Origin: an uncultured Flavobacteriales bacterium
GTDB taxonomy: Bacteria; Bacteroidota; Bacteroidia; Flavobacteriales; Crocinitomicaceae
Direction of reading: 5' to 3'
DNA length: 64,000 bases
NCBI GenBank assembly: GCA_946482515.1
Contig: CAMLRS010000011.1
Span: 55,908-119,907 of the forward strand
The position numbers were made by a program, and so were the translations under genes. Position 1 is the stretch's first letter. Each line of letters starts with the position of its first letter. Positions 9,146 through 18,950 of the stretch are shown here, in pieces. The notes under the pieces were generated by a model, which was not told the origin of the DNA, made no database searches, and saw only the letters and a list, made by a program, of their open reading frames with translations.

Positions 9146-10312
9146 ATGAAACGGATCGTATTTCTACTTGTGCTGGCGGGCTCGTCTCTGCTCGCTCCAC
9201 AAGCCCTGGCGGAAGAAGCCGATAGCACCGGTTTGCCAGGAGATCATTTCGACCTGCAGGGAGCAATGGAATTGTTCAAAAATGCCCGTAACCTGCAAGA
9301 GTTTGAGCGGGCACTGAATAAGGAAGCCAACGCAGTCAATAACCTGGACCTCAACGGCGATAACGACATCGATTACATCATGGTAAAAGATAAAGTTGAT
9401 GGAAACAGTCACGCCATTGTGATGCAGGTCGCCATAAACGAGAAAGAAAACCAGGACGTTGCGGTGATTGTGATTCAGAAAACCGGCGATAAAACCGCAC
9501 AGCTGCAGATCATTGGTAACGAAGAGCTTTACGGCGAAGAGAAAGTCATGGAGCCTTATGCCGAAGAAGCGGAGAAATCCGGCGGTCCTTCAGAATTCAG
9601 TCCGGCGCTGTCGCCAGCCATCGTTTTTGTCAATGTCTGGTCTTGGCCCTGCGTAACGTACATTTATTATCCTTCTTACGTGGTGTATGTATCGCCGTGG
9701 TACTGGCATTACTATCCCGACTGGTGGTATCCATGGCATCCGTATCAGTGGCATGCGTGGCATCCGCGTACAAGAAGGTACCACTATATGTACTACCATT
9801 CGGTGCCATCCTGCCATTTGCACCATGCACACGGCATTTACAAGAAAAACAGGACGGATTCCCCGACGGTGAAAACGCGTTATGCCCGTGCACATGAAAA
9901 TTACCGCAAGGAAAAAGAATCGCCGCGTGCCAAACCCGGACGCCAGGAGCAGCCGACTGCAAAACCAGCAGATAAACAGGCAGCACCAGCCGGAAGGGAT
10001 AAAACGCCGCAACCGGCTGCCAAACCAGTAACAAAGGAGCCAGCTAAACGTCCGGAAGCCAAACCTGCGGAGAAACCGGCGTCCAAACCGGAAGCACGTC
10101 CTGTTCCTGCCCGGAAAACACCAACAATGGAGCGGAAACCAGAAAAAGCACCCCAACAACCAGTGAAGCGCCCTGACGCGGAACGAAAGGCACCGCCCCG
10201 GGCCACTCCGGCTCCGGCAGAACGGAAGATCAATCGTCAGCCGTCAGCACCGCGCTCCACCCCACGACCAGCACCGCGAGGCGGCTCCAGACCAGCCCGT
10301 GGAGGCAGGTAA
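9146..10312 (+). CDS. Secreted protein with Trp/His/Tyr-rich centre and Pro/Lys tail
   Basis: Not assigned to a named family. The signal peptide is MKRIVFLLVLAGSSLLAPQALA. Residues 30-150 form a globular domain with an EF-hand-like loop (DLNGDNDIDY) and alternating strands. Residues about 165-230 are extraordinarily rich in Trp, His and Tyr (for example YWHYYPDWWYPWHPYQWHAW). The remaining 150 residues are a disordered, very basic tail of Lys-Pro-Ala repeats ending PRGGSRPARGGR. This suggests an envelope protein that binds metal ions, polysaccharide or nucleic acid, but that is inference. A terminator follows. The tail's repeats could be confused with TonB-like Pro-rich linkers, but no TonB domain is present. 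Confidence 0.8.
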   Translation: MKRIVFLLVLAGSSLLAPQALAEEADSTGLPGDHFDLQGAMELFKNARNLQEFERALNKEANAVNNLDLNGDNDIDYIMVKDKVDGNSHAIVMQVAINEKENQDVAVIVIQKTGDKTAQLQIIGNEELYGEEKVMEPYAEEAEKSGGPSEFSPALSPAIVFVNVWSWPCVTYIYYPSYVVYVSPWYWHYYPDWWYPWHPYQWHAWHPRTRRYHYMYYHSVPSCHLHHAHGIYKKNRTDSPTVKTRYARAHENYRKEKESPRAKPGRQEQPTAKPADKQAAPAGRDKTPQPAAKPVTKEPAKRPEAKPAEKPASKPEARPVPARKTPTMERKPEKAPQQPVKRPDAERKAPPRATPAPAERKINRQPSAPRSTPRPAPRGGSRPARGGR

Positions 10313-10333
10313 ACCTTTCTGATATACACAAAC

Positions 10334-10365
10334 GGCCGTCTCGTTGAAAAACGGGGCGGTTTTTT
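10334..10365 (+). terminator. Terminator after the Trp/His/Tyr-rich protein gene
   Basis: CCGTCTCG pairs with CGGGGCGG, allowing G-U pairs, around an 8-base loop; six T residues follow. Confidence 0.75.
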
Positions 10366-10410
10366 AATGGAAATGAGTAAGCTCTGTTGTGATTCCCCTG
10401 AGTATAGTTA

Positions 10411-10640
10411 GTTCATCCGCGGCGGCGGACACAAAAGGTAAGGTGACGTGCTAGTATAGTTGAAAGCAATTTTGAAAACTAAAAGTCACACGTAATATTA
10501 CGTTATTACATTAATGCGTTATTGCGAAATATTTTTGTGTAATCCCGATGCAATCGGGATGCTTTGCGAAAGTACACAGCTCATCCAACCTTTTCTTTTG
10601 TGTCTACCTGTCGGTAGGCAGGCCTTTTGTGGTAAAAAGA
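10411..10640. repeat. Family A dispersed palindromic element, copy 1
   Basis: This fills most of the gene-free stretch 10313-10660. The left part, read in reverse, contains GCTTTCAACTATACTAGCAC and TTTTGTGTCCGCC. The right part contains TTTTGTGTAATCCCGATGCA, the GTACACAGCTCATCCA segment shared with the 18.7 kb copy, and CCTTTTGTGGTAAAAA. Three palindromes are embedded: a CCGCGGCGG-type one near 10416, TCCCGATgcaATCGGGA at 10543-10559 and CTACCtgtcGGTAG at 10604-10617. The short frame that crosses it contains LPVGRQA, a translation of the palindrome, and is not a gene. Confidence 0.75.
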
Positions 10641-10660
10641 AATTGAACTCCAGATTGAAT

Positions 10661-11131
10661 TTAATTACCCGCCTGCACCCATTTCTTGATCAATGCGATC
10701 TGTCCCAGGTGGTAATGCATATGCTCAATGATCCCGTGCAGGTGCCGGAAGTAATTTCCGTACTTTTCAGCCGTAAAATTCTCATCCAATAAGCTATCCG
10801 GCAATTGTTCAATCTGCTCCGCAAAGCGCTCCGCTTTAGTCCAGGTTTCGTTGAGCAGCTTTTGCCATTCTTCTTCCGACGTTAAAGGCGGATGCTGAAA
10901 GCTGTCTTCGTCTTTTCCTTCGAGCGGCCCGCCGGTCAGTACTTTCGAAACGGTATCGATGTAGTAATTCGTGTGATAAACAAGTGTTACGATCGTGTTG
11001 AAGGTATGTACCTGTTTGGTCGCCATCTGCCAGTCGACGTCTTGTAGCTGGTCTTTCAGGTTCGAGCAGGTCCAGTTGCCACCAAAATAAACGTCTCTGA
11101 AATGCTTTGCGATATGTGTTGTGTACTGCAT
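10661..11131 (-). CDS. DinB-like four-helix-bundle protein
   Basis: A 156-residue all-helical protein of the DinB/YfiT superfamily, small cytosolic metal-binding bundles that include thiol transferases and hydrolases. The expected His ligands are visible: one in the second helix region (LVYHTNYYID) and two in the C-terminal helix (HLHGIIEHMHYHLGQI). Length fits the family. Specific activity is unknown. The near-consensus -7 element TACATTCG lies about 20 bases upstream of the start. The gene stands alone between repeat family A and the yidC terminator. Confidence 0.82.
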   Translation of the reverse strand: MQYTTHIAKHFRDVYFGGNWTCSNLKDQLQDVDWQMATKQVHTFNTIVTLVYHTNYYIDTVSKVLTGGPLEGKDEDSFQHPPLTSEEEWQKLLNETWTKAERFAEQIEQLPDSLLDENFTAEKYGNYFRHLHGIIEHMHYHLGQIALIKKWVQAGN

Positions 11132-11177
11132 GTCGGATCATTTGTACAGCGAATGTACGTGAATTGCCGGCAAAGAA

Positions 11178-11207
11178 AAAGCCCTTTACAGTGTTGCAAA
11201 GGGCTTT
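11178..11207 (-). terminator. Terminator after yidC
   Basis: A perfect 10-bp stem, AAAGCCCTTT with AAAGGGCTTT, around a 10-base loop. On the minus strand it is followed by TTCTTTG, placing it just after the yidC stop. Confidence 0.82.
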
Positions 11208-11228
11208 CTTATTGTAGATAACGGATCG

Positions 11229-13232
11229 TTATTTTTTCTTTTTCATCTGCTGCTGTTGCTGCTGCATTTGTTCCATGCGCTCCATGAATTTGGATTTTTT
11301 CTTCGGCGCACCACTTGTTTTTGCTATACGTATCGCGGCCATTTTGGCTTTCAGCTTCTCTTCATCCACAAAGAATTGTTTGATGAGGAGCATCAGTACG
11401 ATGGTCATCAGCGTGGAAATGAAGTAATAGTAGCTCAGACCGGCTGCGAAGTTGTTGAAGAAGAAGATCATCATGATAGGGAAAATGTACATGATCACTT
11501 TCATATTCGGCATACCCGGCTGTTGCTGCTGCGCCATGTTGCTGCTGTTCAGATAGGTGTAAATCAGCGTTGTGGCCGACATCAACAGGGTAAAGAGCGA
11601 GATGTGGTCACCGTACAATGGAATGTACGTACCGAAGTTCACAATCGAGTCGTAAGAAGACAAATCTTCCGCCCACAGGAATCCTTGCTGACGTAGCTCA
11701 AATGCGGCAGGGAAGAAGCGGAATACCGCAAGCAGGATCGGCATCTGGAAGAGCATCGGAACACAGCCCGATAGCGGTGAGGCCCCGGATTCCCGGTAAA
11801 GCGCCATCATGTCCATCTGCTTTTTCATGGCGTCTTCCTTGTTCGGATACTTGGCGTTGATCGCGTCGATATCCGGCTTGAGGATGCGCATTTTAGCAGA
11901 GGAAACGAACATTTTCCACTGAACCGGCATCAGGATGAGCTTCAGAACGAGGGTCAGGAGCAGGATCGCGATACCAATGCCCATTCCGGTAGAATTGAGC
12001 AGGTCGAATACCGGCTGTACGGCATAAAGGTTGATCCAGCGGAACAAGCCCCAGCCGAAGTTCAGGATGTCTTCGTAGTTGTGATCGTAATCCTTCAAAA
12101 CGTTGTAATCGTTCGGACCAAAGAACCAGTTGAGCTTCACGCTGCCGTTTTCGGTAGACGTGAGTGGAAGCGCTACGGAAGAACTGTACCCGCGGATGTG
12201 CGTGTGGAATTCATCGGAGCCTTCTTTGTAGTTCCAGGCCTTTACTTTTGCATCGTTTGCGCCGAATGGGCGCTCAGGACGCAGGATAGAGGAGAAGTAG
12301 CTTTGCTTGTAAGCCAGCCAGTCTACTTTCTGTGTCAATGCTTCGTTGTCGTCGGCGATCTCGTTGAGGTAGCTGAATGTACCGTCGTTGAGCTGGTAAC
12401 AGATCGTGGAAACCTTGCGCTGCTCGGTCAGCATACGCTCGGTTTTGCGCATCGCCATTTTCCAGTTCAGCTGCACGTTTTTCGCCGTTACTTCTGATCC
12501 GAGACCGTTGAATTTCACTGCGAAATCGAGGTCGTAGCCTTTGTTGAGCGTATACGTGTATTCGATGCTTCCCTGGCCAAGGTGGTGTACGAGAACAATC
12601 TGGTTAGACGTTTTCTTTTTGACTTCGAATTCCTTGTTGCCGGTTTTGTATTCGGACCCTTTGTAAGGGAAAACGAGCTGGTTTACCTGGTCGCCTTCGC
12701 GGAACAGGTAGAGCGGCGTAACCTTGCCGTCGTTTTTGCGGAATTCGTTATAGGTTTCGTATTCTTTCAGACGTACAGCCGAAATAACACCACCTTTTGT
12801 CGAGAAATCAACGATGAATTTATCGGATTCCAGTCGGATAGTTTCCGCTTTAAATGCTGCGGATGGCGCTGGACTTGCTGTCGTAACGCTGTCTTCTTTC
12901 GCTCCCTGGTTGGCAATCACTTCGTTGATCGTAGTGGTTTTGCCTTCCTGGTTCACATAAACAACGTTTCCTGCTTTGTCTTTCACTTCTTTACCGGCAT
13001 CGTCCTTTTGCGGAACGAATTGATCGGCAGCCAGTTGTTTTTCGGCTTGTTGACGCTCAGCAGCGACAGCTTTTTCTTTTGCTGCCTGATCGGCCTTTTC
13101 CTGTCTTTTTTCTTCGGCTTCAATTTTCGCCTTTTCTTTCTTCAGGTCATCCGCCGAAGGTTGATTGAAAACGGTAAAGGCAACGAGAATGACTCCGATC
13201 AGCGTTAGGCCGATGATTGTATTTCTATCCAT
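11229..13232 (-). CDS. yidC: Membrane protein insertase YidC
   Basis: A 667-residue inner-membrane insertase that integrates and folds membrane proteins, alone or with SecYEG. It has an N-terminal transmembrane helix, a Lys/Glu/Ala-rich linker, a large periplasmic beta-sandwich domain, then the conserved five-helix core beginning near FRWINLYAVQPVFDLL. The core includes LILMPVQWKMFVSSAKM and SPLSGCVPMLFQMPILLAVF. The C terminus is a Gln/Lys-rich tail (QQQQQQMKKKK), probably ribosome-contacting. The start lies 3 bases after the pyrG stop, so pyrG and yidC form an operon. The SRP RNA of the same targeting pathway is elsewhere in this window. Confidence 0.96.
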   Translation of the reverse strand: MDRNTIIGLTLIGVILVAFTVFNQPSADDLKKEKAKIEAEEKRQEKADQAAKEKAVAAERQQAEKQLAADQFVPQKDDAGKEVKDKAGNVVYVNQEGKTTTINEVIANQGAKEDSVTTASPAPSAAFKAETIRLESDKFIVDFSTKGGVISAVRLKEYETYNEFRKNDGKVTPLYLFREGDQVNQLVFPYKGSEYKTGNKEFEVKKKTSNQIVLVHHLGQGSIEYTYTLNKGYDLDFAVKFNGLGSEVTAKNVQLNWKMAMRKTERMLTEQRKVSTICYQLNDGTFSYLNEIADDNEALTQKVDWLAYKQSYFSSILRPERPFGANDAKVKAWNYKEGSDEFHTHIRGYSSSVALPLTSTENGSVKLNWFFGPNDYNVLKDYDHNYEDILNFGWGLFRWINLYAVQPVFDLLNSTGMGIGIAILLLTLVLKLILMPVQWKMFVSSAKMRILKPDIDAINAKYPNKEDAMKKQMDMMALYRESGASPLSGCVPMLFQMPILLAVFRFFPAAFELRQQGFLWAEDLSSYDSIVNFGTYIPLYGDHISLFTLLMSATTLIYTYLNSSNMAQQQQPGMPNMKVIMYIFPIMMIFFFNNFAAGLSYYYFISTLMTIVLMLLIKQFFVDEEKLKAKMAAIRIAKTSGAPKKKSKFMERMEQMQQQQQQMKKKK

Positions 13233-13235
13233 TAA

Positions 13236-14852
<1,617 letters not shown>

Positions 14853-14874
14853 TTAGCAATGTAACTACGGGGCG

Positions 14875-14882
14875 CAAATGTA
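14875..14882 (-). promoter_or_regulatory. -7 promoter element for pyrG-yidC
   Basis: The minus strand reads TACATTTG, a perfect TAnnTTTG match 26 bases upstream of the pyrG ATG. The -33 TTG is not obvious. Confidence 0.6.
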
Positions 14883-15016
14883 CAATAAAGAAATGGAAAA
14901 GCCTTGTGGAACGTTTTTATTTGTCCACAATGATTCCAATCAGCGCGTTCATCCGATAAAATGTTCTGAACCGGATCAACCGCAAAATTCCTTTGCTCAG
15001 ATTCTTATGTTTTTTC

Positions 15017-15141
15017 TCCCACGAATACACGGATTTTTGATGCACATGAATAATGAGAGCGAATGCTGTCAACCATGTTGACAGCTAGTGCAATTCGTCT
15101 TTAATAAAATCACCAACTGATACATTCGTGTATTCGTGGGA
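15017..15141. repeat. Family B MITE/REPIN-like element, copy 1
   Basis: A 125-bp element bounded by perfect 15-bp inverted repeats, TCCCACGAATACACG (15017-15031) and CGTGTATTCGTGGGA (15127-15141). At its middle is a perfect 9-bp palindrome around a 3-base loop, GCTGTCAAC cat GTTGACAGC (15065-15085). There is no coding capacity. Related copies are at 29931-30020, 34183-34283 and, half decayed, near 55870-55922. Confidence 0.78.
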
Positions 15142-15181
15142 AACTTGTACTGTGAGCTTCTGTCAATAGAAAGAGGGAACA

Positions 15182-15208
15182 AAAAAGGCCATCCCGGAGG
15201 ACGGCCTT
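15182..15208 (-). terminator. Terminator after the lysyl oxidase gene
   Basis: On the minus strand AAGGCC and GGCCTT close a stem extended by GTCC/GGAT-type pairing, followed by six T residues. Confidence 0.8.
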
Positions 15209-15230
15209 ACTATAATAGGGATGGCGTATC

Positions 15231-17576
15231 TTATTGCTTGATAAAGGATTGTGACTCGTTTCCGATGGTCACTTTGTACCAGCCTTTCTCGAGGTTTTTC
15301 ACCTGGATTTCGAGCTTCTGAGCGCCTTGATCCAGTGTTGTGGTCTGCACGGTTCGACCCGCGGCATCCACAATTTTCACTTCGGTTTTTACCGCCACTG
15401 GCTGTTTCAGCTCCACAGAAACCTGCGTTGTAGCCGGGTTCGGGAAGAGGCTGAACGATGCTGCTTCGATCTCGTTTACACCAACTACGCTTACGCAAGC
15501 CGATTCTGTAAAGGCCGTTACCGGCTGGTGAAGTGCATTCAGCACGTGAACAACTTCGTGTACGCAAATGGAATCCGGGTTGGTGATCTGGTTGTAGTAA
15601 ATACGTACCAGCGGTGCCGGTGTCAGGTTTTTCGGGATCGTGCTGTCAACCAGTGAAAGACCGATCACTTTATCGCCACCAACGTTGAAGCGTGGTGTTA
15701 CCGGGTATTCAACCGGATCAACGAGGCTTTGTACGTCGGCGATATCAATTCCGCTAACGGTGAACTCGTAACCAACGATGCGTGCATCCGGGTTGCGCAT
15801 GTAAACATCTATGTATTGCTCATCCGTGTTGATCGTTGTGTAACCGATAATGGCTACGTGATCCGGATTTGTTACCGTATTCGGGAATTCGCAGTTGTTG
15901 TTGCTCGGTCCGTTCAGGGCGCAATTGTTGGCCAAAGCTGCATCCCAGACACTGATAATGCCATCGGCTGAGATATCGCGGCATTCAGAGGCAGAAAGGG
16001 TTTCATCCAGTATGCCGTCGATGTAAAGGCTCGCGTCGGCAGTTTGTACCAGCGCATCTGCATTGAGGTCGCCGCGTACGGAGCTTCCGCCGCAGTTGCC
16101 TTCACAGTCTACCACCGCGTTTCCGTAAGGAACACCGTTGCAATCTACAACTGGCGGACAATCAGGTAGTATCTGGAAACCGCGTGTACCGTTGGCATCC
16201 ATTGTGAGTCGGATACAAACCTGGGCCCAGTTGTTTTCGTAGCCCATTTCGTAGCGGCCGAGTGCATCAGGAGATTGATCCCAGTTCACTTTTACAGCAA
16301 GTGTGTAACGTCCTGTGTCCACATCTGTAACGTCGATCCACTGGCAATCCAGGTAGCTGCCGTAGATATCGCCGCAACCGGCTGTGATACCCATGTTGCC
16401 GCAACCGTATTGTGCTGATCCGCCACCGGAACATTCAAGGTCCATTACACAGAACCCGTTTTTCTGTCCGATCGGCATAGGCGTGCCATCCGGTCTGTAC
16501 AGAACGTAATCGGCATAGCCTTCGTAATGTGCGTGACCGTGGCAGTTACCGAATGTAAACTGGCCCGGGTTGCTCGATGGGTTACCAATGTAGTAATCCG
16601 TTGCACCGATGTTCTTGATATGTGTATCGAAAGCGAGCACCGTACGTTCACCATAGCCGTTCATACAGCCTTCTACAACCATACAGTTGGTAGCCATCTC
16701 GGTACGCATGTTCAGGGAAGAAATAATGGCATTCTGATCGATCAGCAGGTCTGGACCAGCCGGGCAGTTCGGATCCGGATAATAGTAGCATTGTCCGGCT
16801 TGTGTAGCGAGCGGATCGTAGTTGCAGGCGTTCGGGTCCATACAGCCCGAAATCTCATGCAGGAAGTTCACTTCGAAATTGATGGAATCGACCGCACACG
16901 AAGAAGTGGCATCGAGACCGATACGGATAATGTAGGTAACGCCTTCTTCGAAGTAGCCTTCCACGCGGGCCTGATCGCCACAGCCTCCGGCATCGTCATC
17001 GTAGAAAAGTGTACCGGTATTGGTTTGTGAAGTCGTTTGGGAATTGCACTGCCCGTACACCCACACTTTTGTGTCGCAATCGGACAAGTCGCAGGTAGTG
17101 ATTTCGTAAACACCTGTCTGCGGACATTCAAACGTGTAAAATGTGTTCTGGTGAGGCGCTGTGTAGGCTCCTTCAATGATCGGAATAGGATTCTGACAGA
17201 AAGCTCCCTGTCCGCAGCCTACGATGGTTTGCTCGGAATGACTGAACTGGCCACCGGAGCCTATTTCCGAGCCATTCAGCAATACCTGGTACGTTCCGTT
17301 GCCATACTGGCAGCAGATACCGTCTCCGTAGGAATCGTAAATGGTGAAAATAATACAGGCATCTTCCGGAACGCAGTAAGTTCCACCGACGTAGCCGCCG
17401 TTTGCCATAACGTTCCCGTTAACCACGAGATCCCAGGAGGTTTCATTCTCATAATTATCAGGATTGATAATAATTTCGAGCTCTTCTTGTCCGGCCGGAC
17501 ACTGTGCATGGGACCATCCGAAAACGGTGCAGCAAAGCATGAACAGCAGAGCATAGCGTGTAGCGGTTTGCTTCAT
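15231..17576 (-). CDS. Lysyl oxidase family copper protein with dockerin-like repeat and T9SS tail
   Basis: A 781-residue secreted protein. After a signal peptide (ending WSHAQ), residues about 26-240 are two beta-rich modules, then a GCMDPNACNYDP calcium-type repeat. Residues about 270-460 resemble lysyl oxidase: the copper-binding CHGHAH (His346, 348, 350), QKNGFC with the cofactor lysine (about 372), GCGDIY with the cofactor tyrosine (about 405), and DCQWIDVTDV. Residues about 500-550 look like a dockerin (RGDLNADALVQTADASLYI and a second DISADGIISVWDAALA loop). A cohesin-like strand region follows, then a T9SS tail (FSLFPNPATTQVSV to SFIKQ). The family oxidises peptidyl lysine or amines to aldehydes; the substrate here is unknown. 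Confidence 0.85.
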   Translation of the reverse strand: MKQTATRYALLFMLCCTVFGWSHAQCPAGQEELEIIINPDNYENETSWDLVVNGNVMANGGYVGGTYCVPEDACIIFTIYDSYGDGICCQYGNGTYQVLLNGSEIGSGGQFSHSEQTIVGCGQGAFCQNPIPIIEGAYTAPHQNTFYTFECPQTGVYEITTCDLSDCDTKVWVYGQCNSQTTSQTNTGTLFYDDDAGGCGDQARVEGYFEEGVTYIIRIGLDATSSCAVDSINFEVNFLHEISGCMDPNACNYDPLATQAGQCYYYPDPNCPAGPDLLIDQNAIISSLNMRTEMATNCMVVEGCMNGYGERTVLAFDTHIKNIGATDYYIGNPSSNPGQFTFGNCHGHAHYEGYADYVLYRPDGTPMPIGQKNGFCVMDLECSGGGSAQYGCGNMGITAGCGDIYGSYLDCQWIDVTDVDTGRYTLAVKVNWDQSPDALGRYEMGYENNWAQVCIRLTMDANGTRGFQILPDCPPVVDCNGVPYGNAVVDCEGNCGGSSVRGDLNADALVQTADASLYIDGILDETLSASECRDISADGIISVWDAALANNCALNGPSNNNCEFPNTVTNPDHVAIIGYTTINTDEQYIDVYMRNPDARIVGYEFTVSGIDIADVQSLVDPVEYPVTPRFNVGGDKVIGLSLVDSTIPKNLTPAPLVRIYYNQITNPDSICVHEVVHVLNALHQPVTAFTESACVSVVGVNEIEAASFSLFPNPATTQVSVELKQPVAVKTEVKIVDAAGRTVQTTTLDQGAQKLEIQVKNLEKGWYKVTIGNESQSFIKQ

Positions 17577-17652
17577 AAGTCTGAGTATTAGTACTACAAT
17601 GACGCAAAAAAAATGCTACGAGTTGTCGACTGTTGATCTTTTAACCGAAAAA

Positions 17653-18561
17653 TCAATAAGTCACCCCATCGTTCACACTTTCACTGAAATAGAAGTGATC
17701 GGGGCGTTTGTCTTTCCGGAAAAACACATTCTGACCGTCGGTTCCCAAACGCGGATAGTGCGGCGTAGTGCGTGGAAATTTTTTCGGCATCCATATCAGA
17801 TCGTGGCTGATTTTGTTCTGGAATAAATGCCGGATCTGCTCGCTGTCGAACCCGGCTTCGATTCTTGCTACCTGGCCGCCAAAAAACGCACGACTGCCAC
17901 CGACGAAGAAAATGCCGTGGCTCGTTTTCCCGAAAGGCAAAGGTGTCAGATCGCGGTAACCACCGGGCATGCCGTCCTGTGGTTCTCTGTTCCAGACAGA
18001 ATGTTTGGTTTCTCCGGTCCATAAACGAAGTCCCATAGCTACGCGCTCGGTCGCTGTTCGGTAAGAAACCTGGAAATCGCCCGTACGAAAACGATCTTTG
18101 CCTTGTCCGCCCCAAACGTCGTTCTCAAACAGGATATCGACGCGCTGAATACCGATATTGAACACGCCCGATCGTTGCGTGGTTCCGGCTTTGTCGACGT
18201 ACAACAAATACGCGTAGCCAACAGAATAGGGGCGAGCCGTCTGGTGAAAAGCACCGTCCCAAAGGAAATTCACCGGGTTGGTTTCGCGTCCGGCCATCAG
18301 CACCAGCCCGGCGGAATGCCGCCATTCGCCGAAGTTCATGCGGCCACCGAGATTGTGTGCATGGAAACGGTACATCGTTCCGAGATTCAATTGAGCGTAT
18401 GAAGCGTTGATATAAGAATTGAGCCGTATGCCCACCGATGTGCGGTGCGTACCGATCGCAGCGATCAATTGTACCTGCACGCCCCAGCGCTCCGATTGCC
18501 ATTGCTGAGCATTTCCGATAACAGAACAGGTGAGCAGGAAGAGAAACAAAAAGCGCTTCAT
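17653..18561 (-). CDS. Outer-membrane-like protein resembling the 'toxin type 23' family
   Basis: About 302 residues from MKRFLFLFLLTCSVIGNAQ, a signal peptide. The open frame extends 76 codons further upstream, but that part is repeat-derived (family A) and lacks the signal peptide. The body is glycine- and aromatic-rich with alternating strands (YAQLNLGTMYRFHAHNLGGR) like an outer-membrane barrel. The C-terminal part, with FGGQGKDRFRTGDFQVSY, LWTGET, PYGKTSHGIF-like and FPRTTPHYPRLG segments, matches what I recall as the Bacteroidota 'polymorphic toxin type 23' family. Toxicity is not established from sequence, and no immunity gene is adjacent. A near-consensus GACATTTG sits just upstream. 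Confidence 0.65.
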   Translation of the reverse strand: MKRFLFLFLLTCSVIGNAQQWQSERWGVQVQLIAAIGTHRTSVGIRLNSYINASYAQLNLGTMYRFHAHNLGGRMNFGEWRHSAGLVLMAGRETNPVNFLWDGAFHQTARPYSVGYAYLLYVDKAGTTQRSGVFNIGIQRVDILFENDVWGGQGKDRFRTGDFQVSYRTATERVAMGLRLWTGETKHSVWNREPQDGMPGGYRDLTPLPFGKTSHGIFFVGGSRAFFGGQVARIEAGFDSEQIRHLFQNKISHDLIWMPKKFPRTTPHYPRLGTDGQNVFFRKDKRPDHFYFSESVNDGVTY

Positions 18562-18674
18562 GGCGAGACAAATGTCAACAATTGTACCGAAATAAGATGC
18601 TTGATGTTGAATGTTTGATGGTGGATACGGATTTTGGAAGTTTCCCAGGATCACCAAAGAATTTGATTTTTCTT

Positions 18675-18829
18675 TTTTTACCACAAAAGGCATCCGCCTT
18701 CGCGGCTGTCTATACAAAAGAGATTCTGTATCAGAACAGAACTTTTGTGTAATTCTCCGCCGCGGCGGAGGGTGCTTGAAGTTGCACACAGCTCATCCAT
18801 TTAAACTTTTGTGCCTTTTGTGGTGAAAA
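18675..18829. repeat. Family A dispersed palindromic element, copy 2
   Basis: A 155-bp element with 18-bp inverted ends differing at one position: TTTTTACCACAAAAGGCA (18675-18692) and TGCCTTTTGTGGTGAAAA (18812-18829). Inside are the shared TTTTGTGTAAT flank and CACAGCTCATCCA segment. At the site where copies 1 and 3 carry a CCCGAT palindrome, this one carries CTCCGCCGCGGCGGAG (18755-18770). Confidence 0.78.
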
Positions 18830-18938
18830 TACACCCAGCTCTTCACCTAAGTGAAAACTACTTGCCATTGTTCCTGACCTTTCATATCCTAAAATCGCCT
18901 TTCATAGACGAAAACGCTTTAAAACTGGGCGAAAAAGT

Positions 18939-18946
18939 TACATTTG
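18939..18946 (+). promoter_or_regulatory. -7 promoter element for the histidine kinase gene
   Basis: TACATTTG, a perfect TAnnTTTG match, ends only 4 bases before the ATG. Transcription would start at or next to the start codon, so the mRNA may be leaderless or nearly so. A TTT at 18918-18920 is at suitable -33 spacing. Confidence 0.55.
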
Positions 18947-18950
18947 GATC

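Noticed and set aside
10514..10792. A 92-residue open frame on the plus strand
   Set aside because: Its first half is a translation of a family A palindromic repeat (LPVGRQA), and its second half runs antisense into the DinB-like gene.
15017..15141. CRISPR repeat or spacer structure
   Set aside because: There is one element with inverted ends, no regularly spaced direct repeats and no cas gene in the window.
18562..18789. A 76-codon N-terminal extension of the toxin-23-like protein
   Set aside because: The extension is repeat-derived and basic, and would bury a clear signal peptide.
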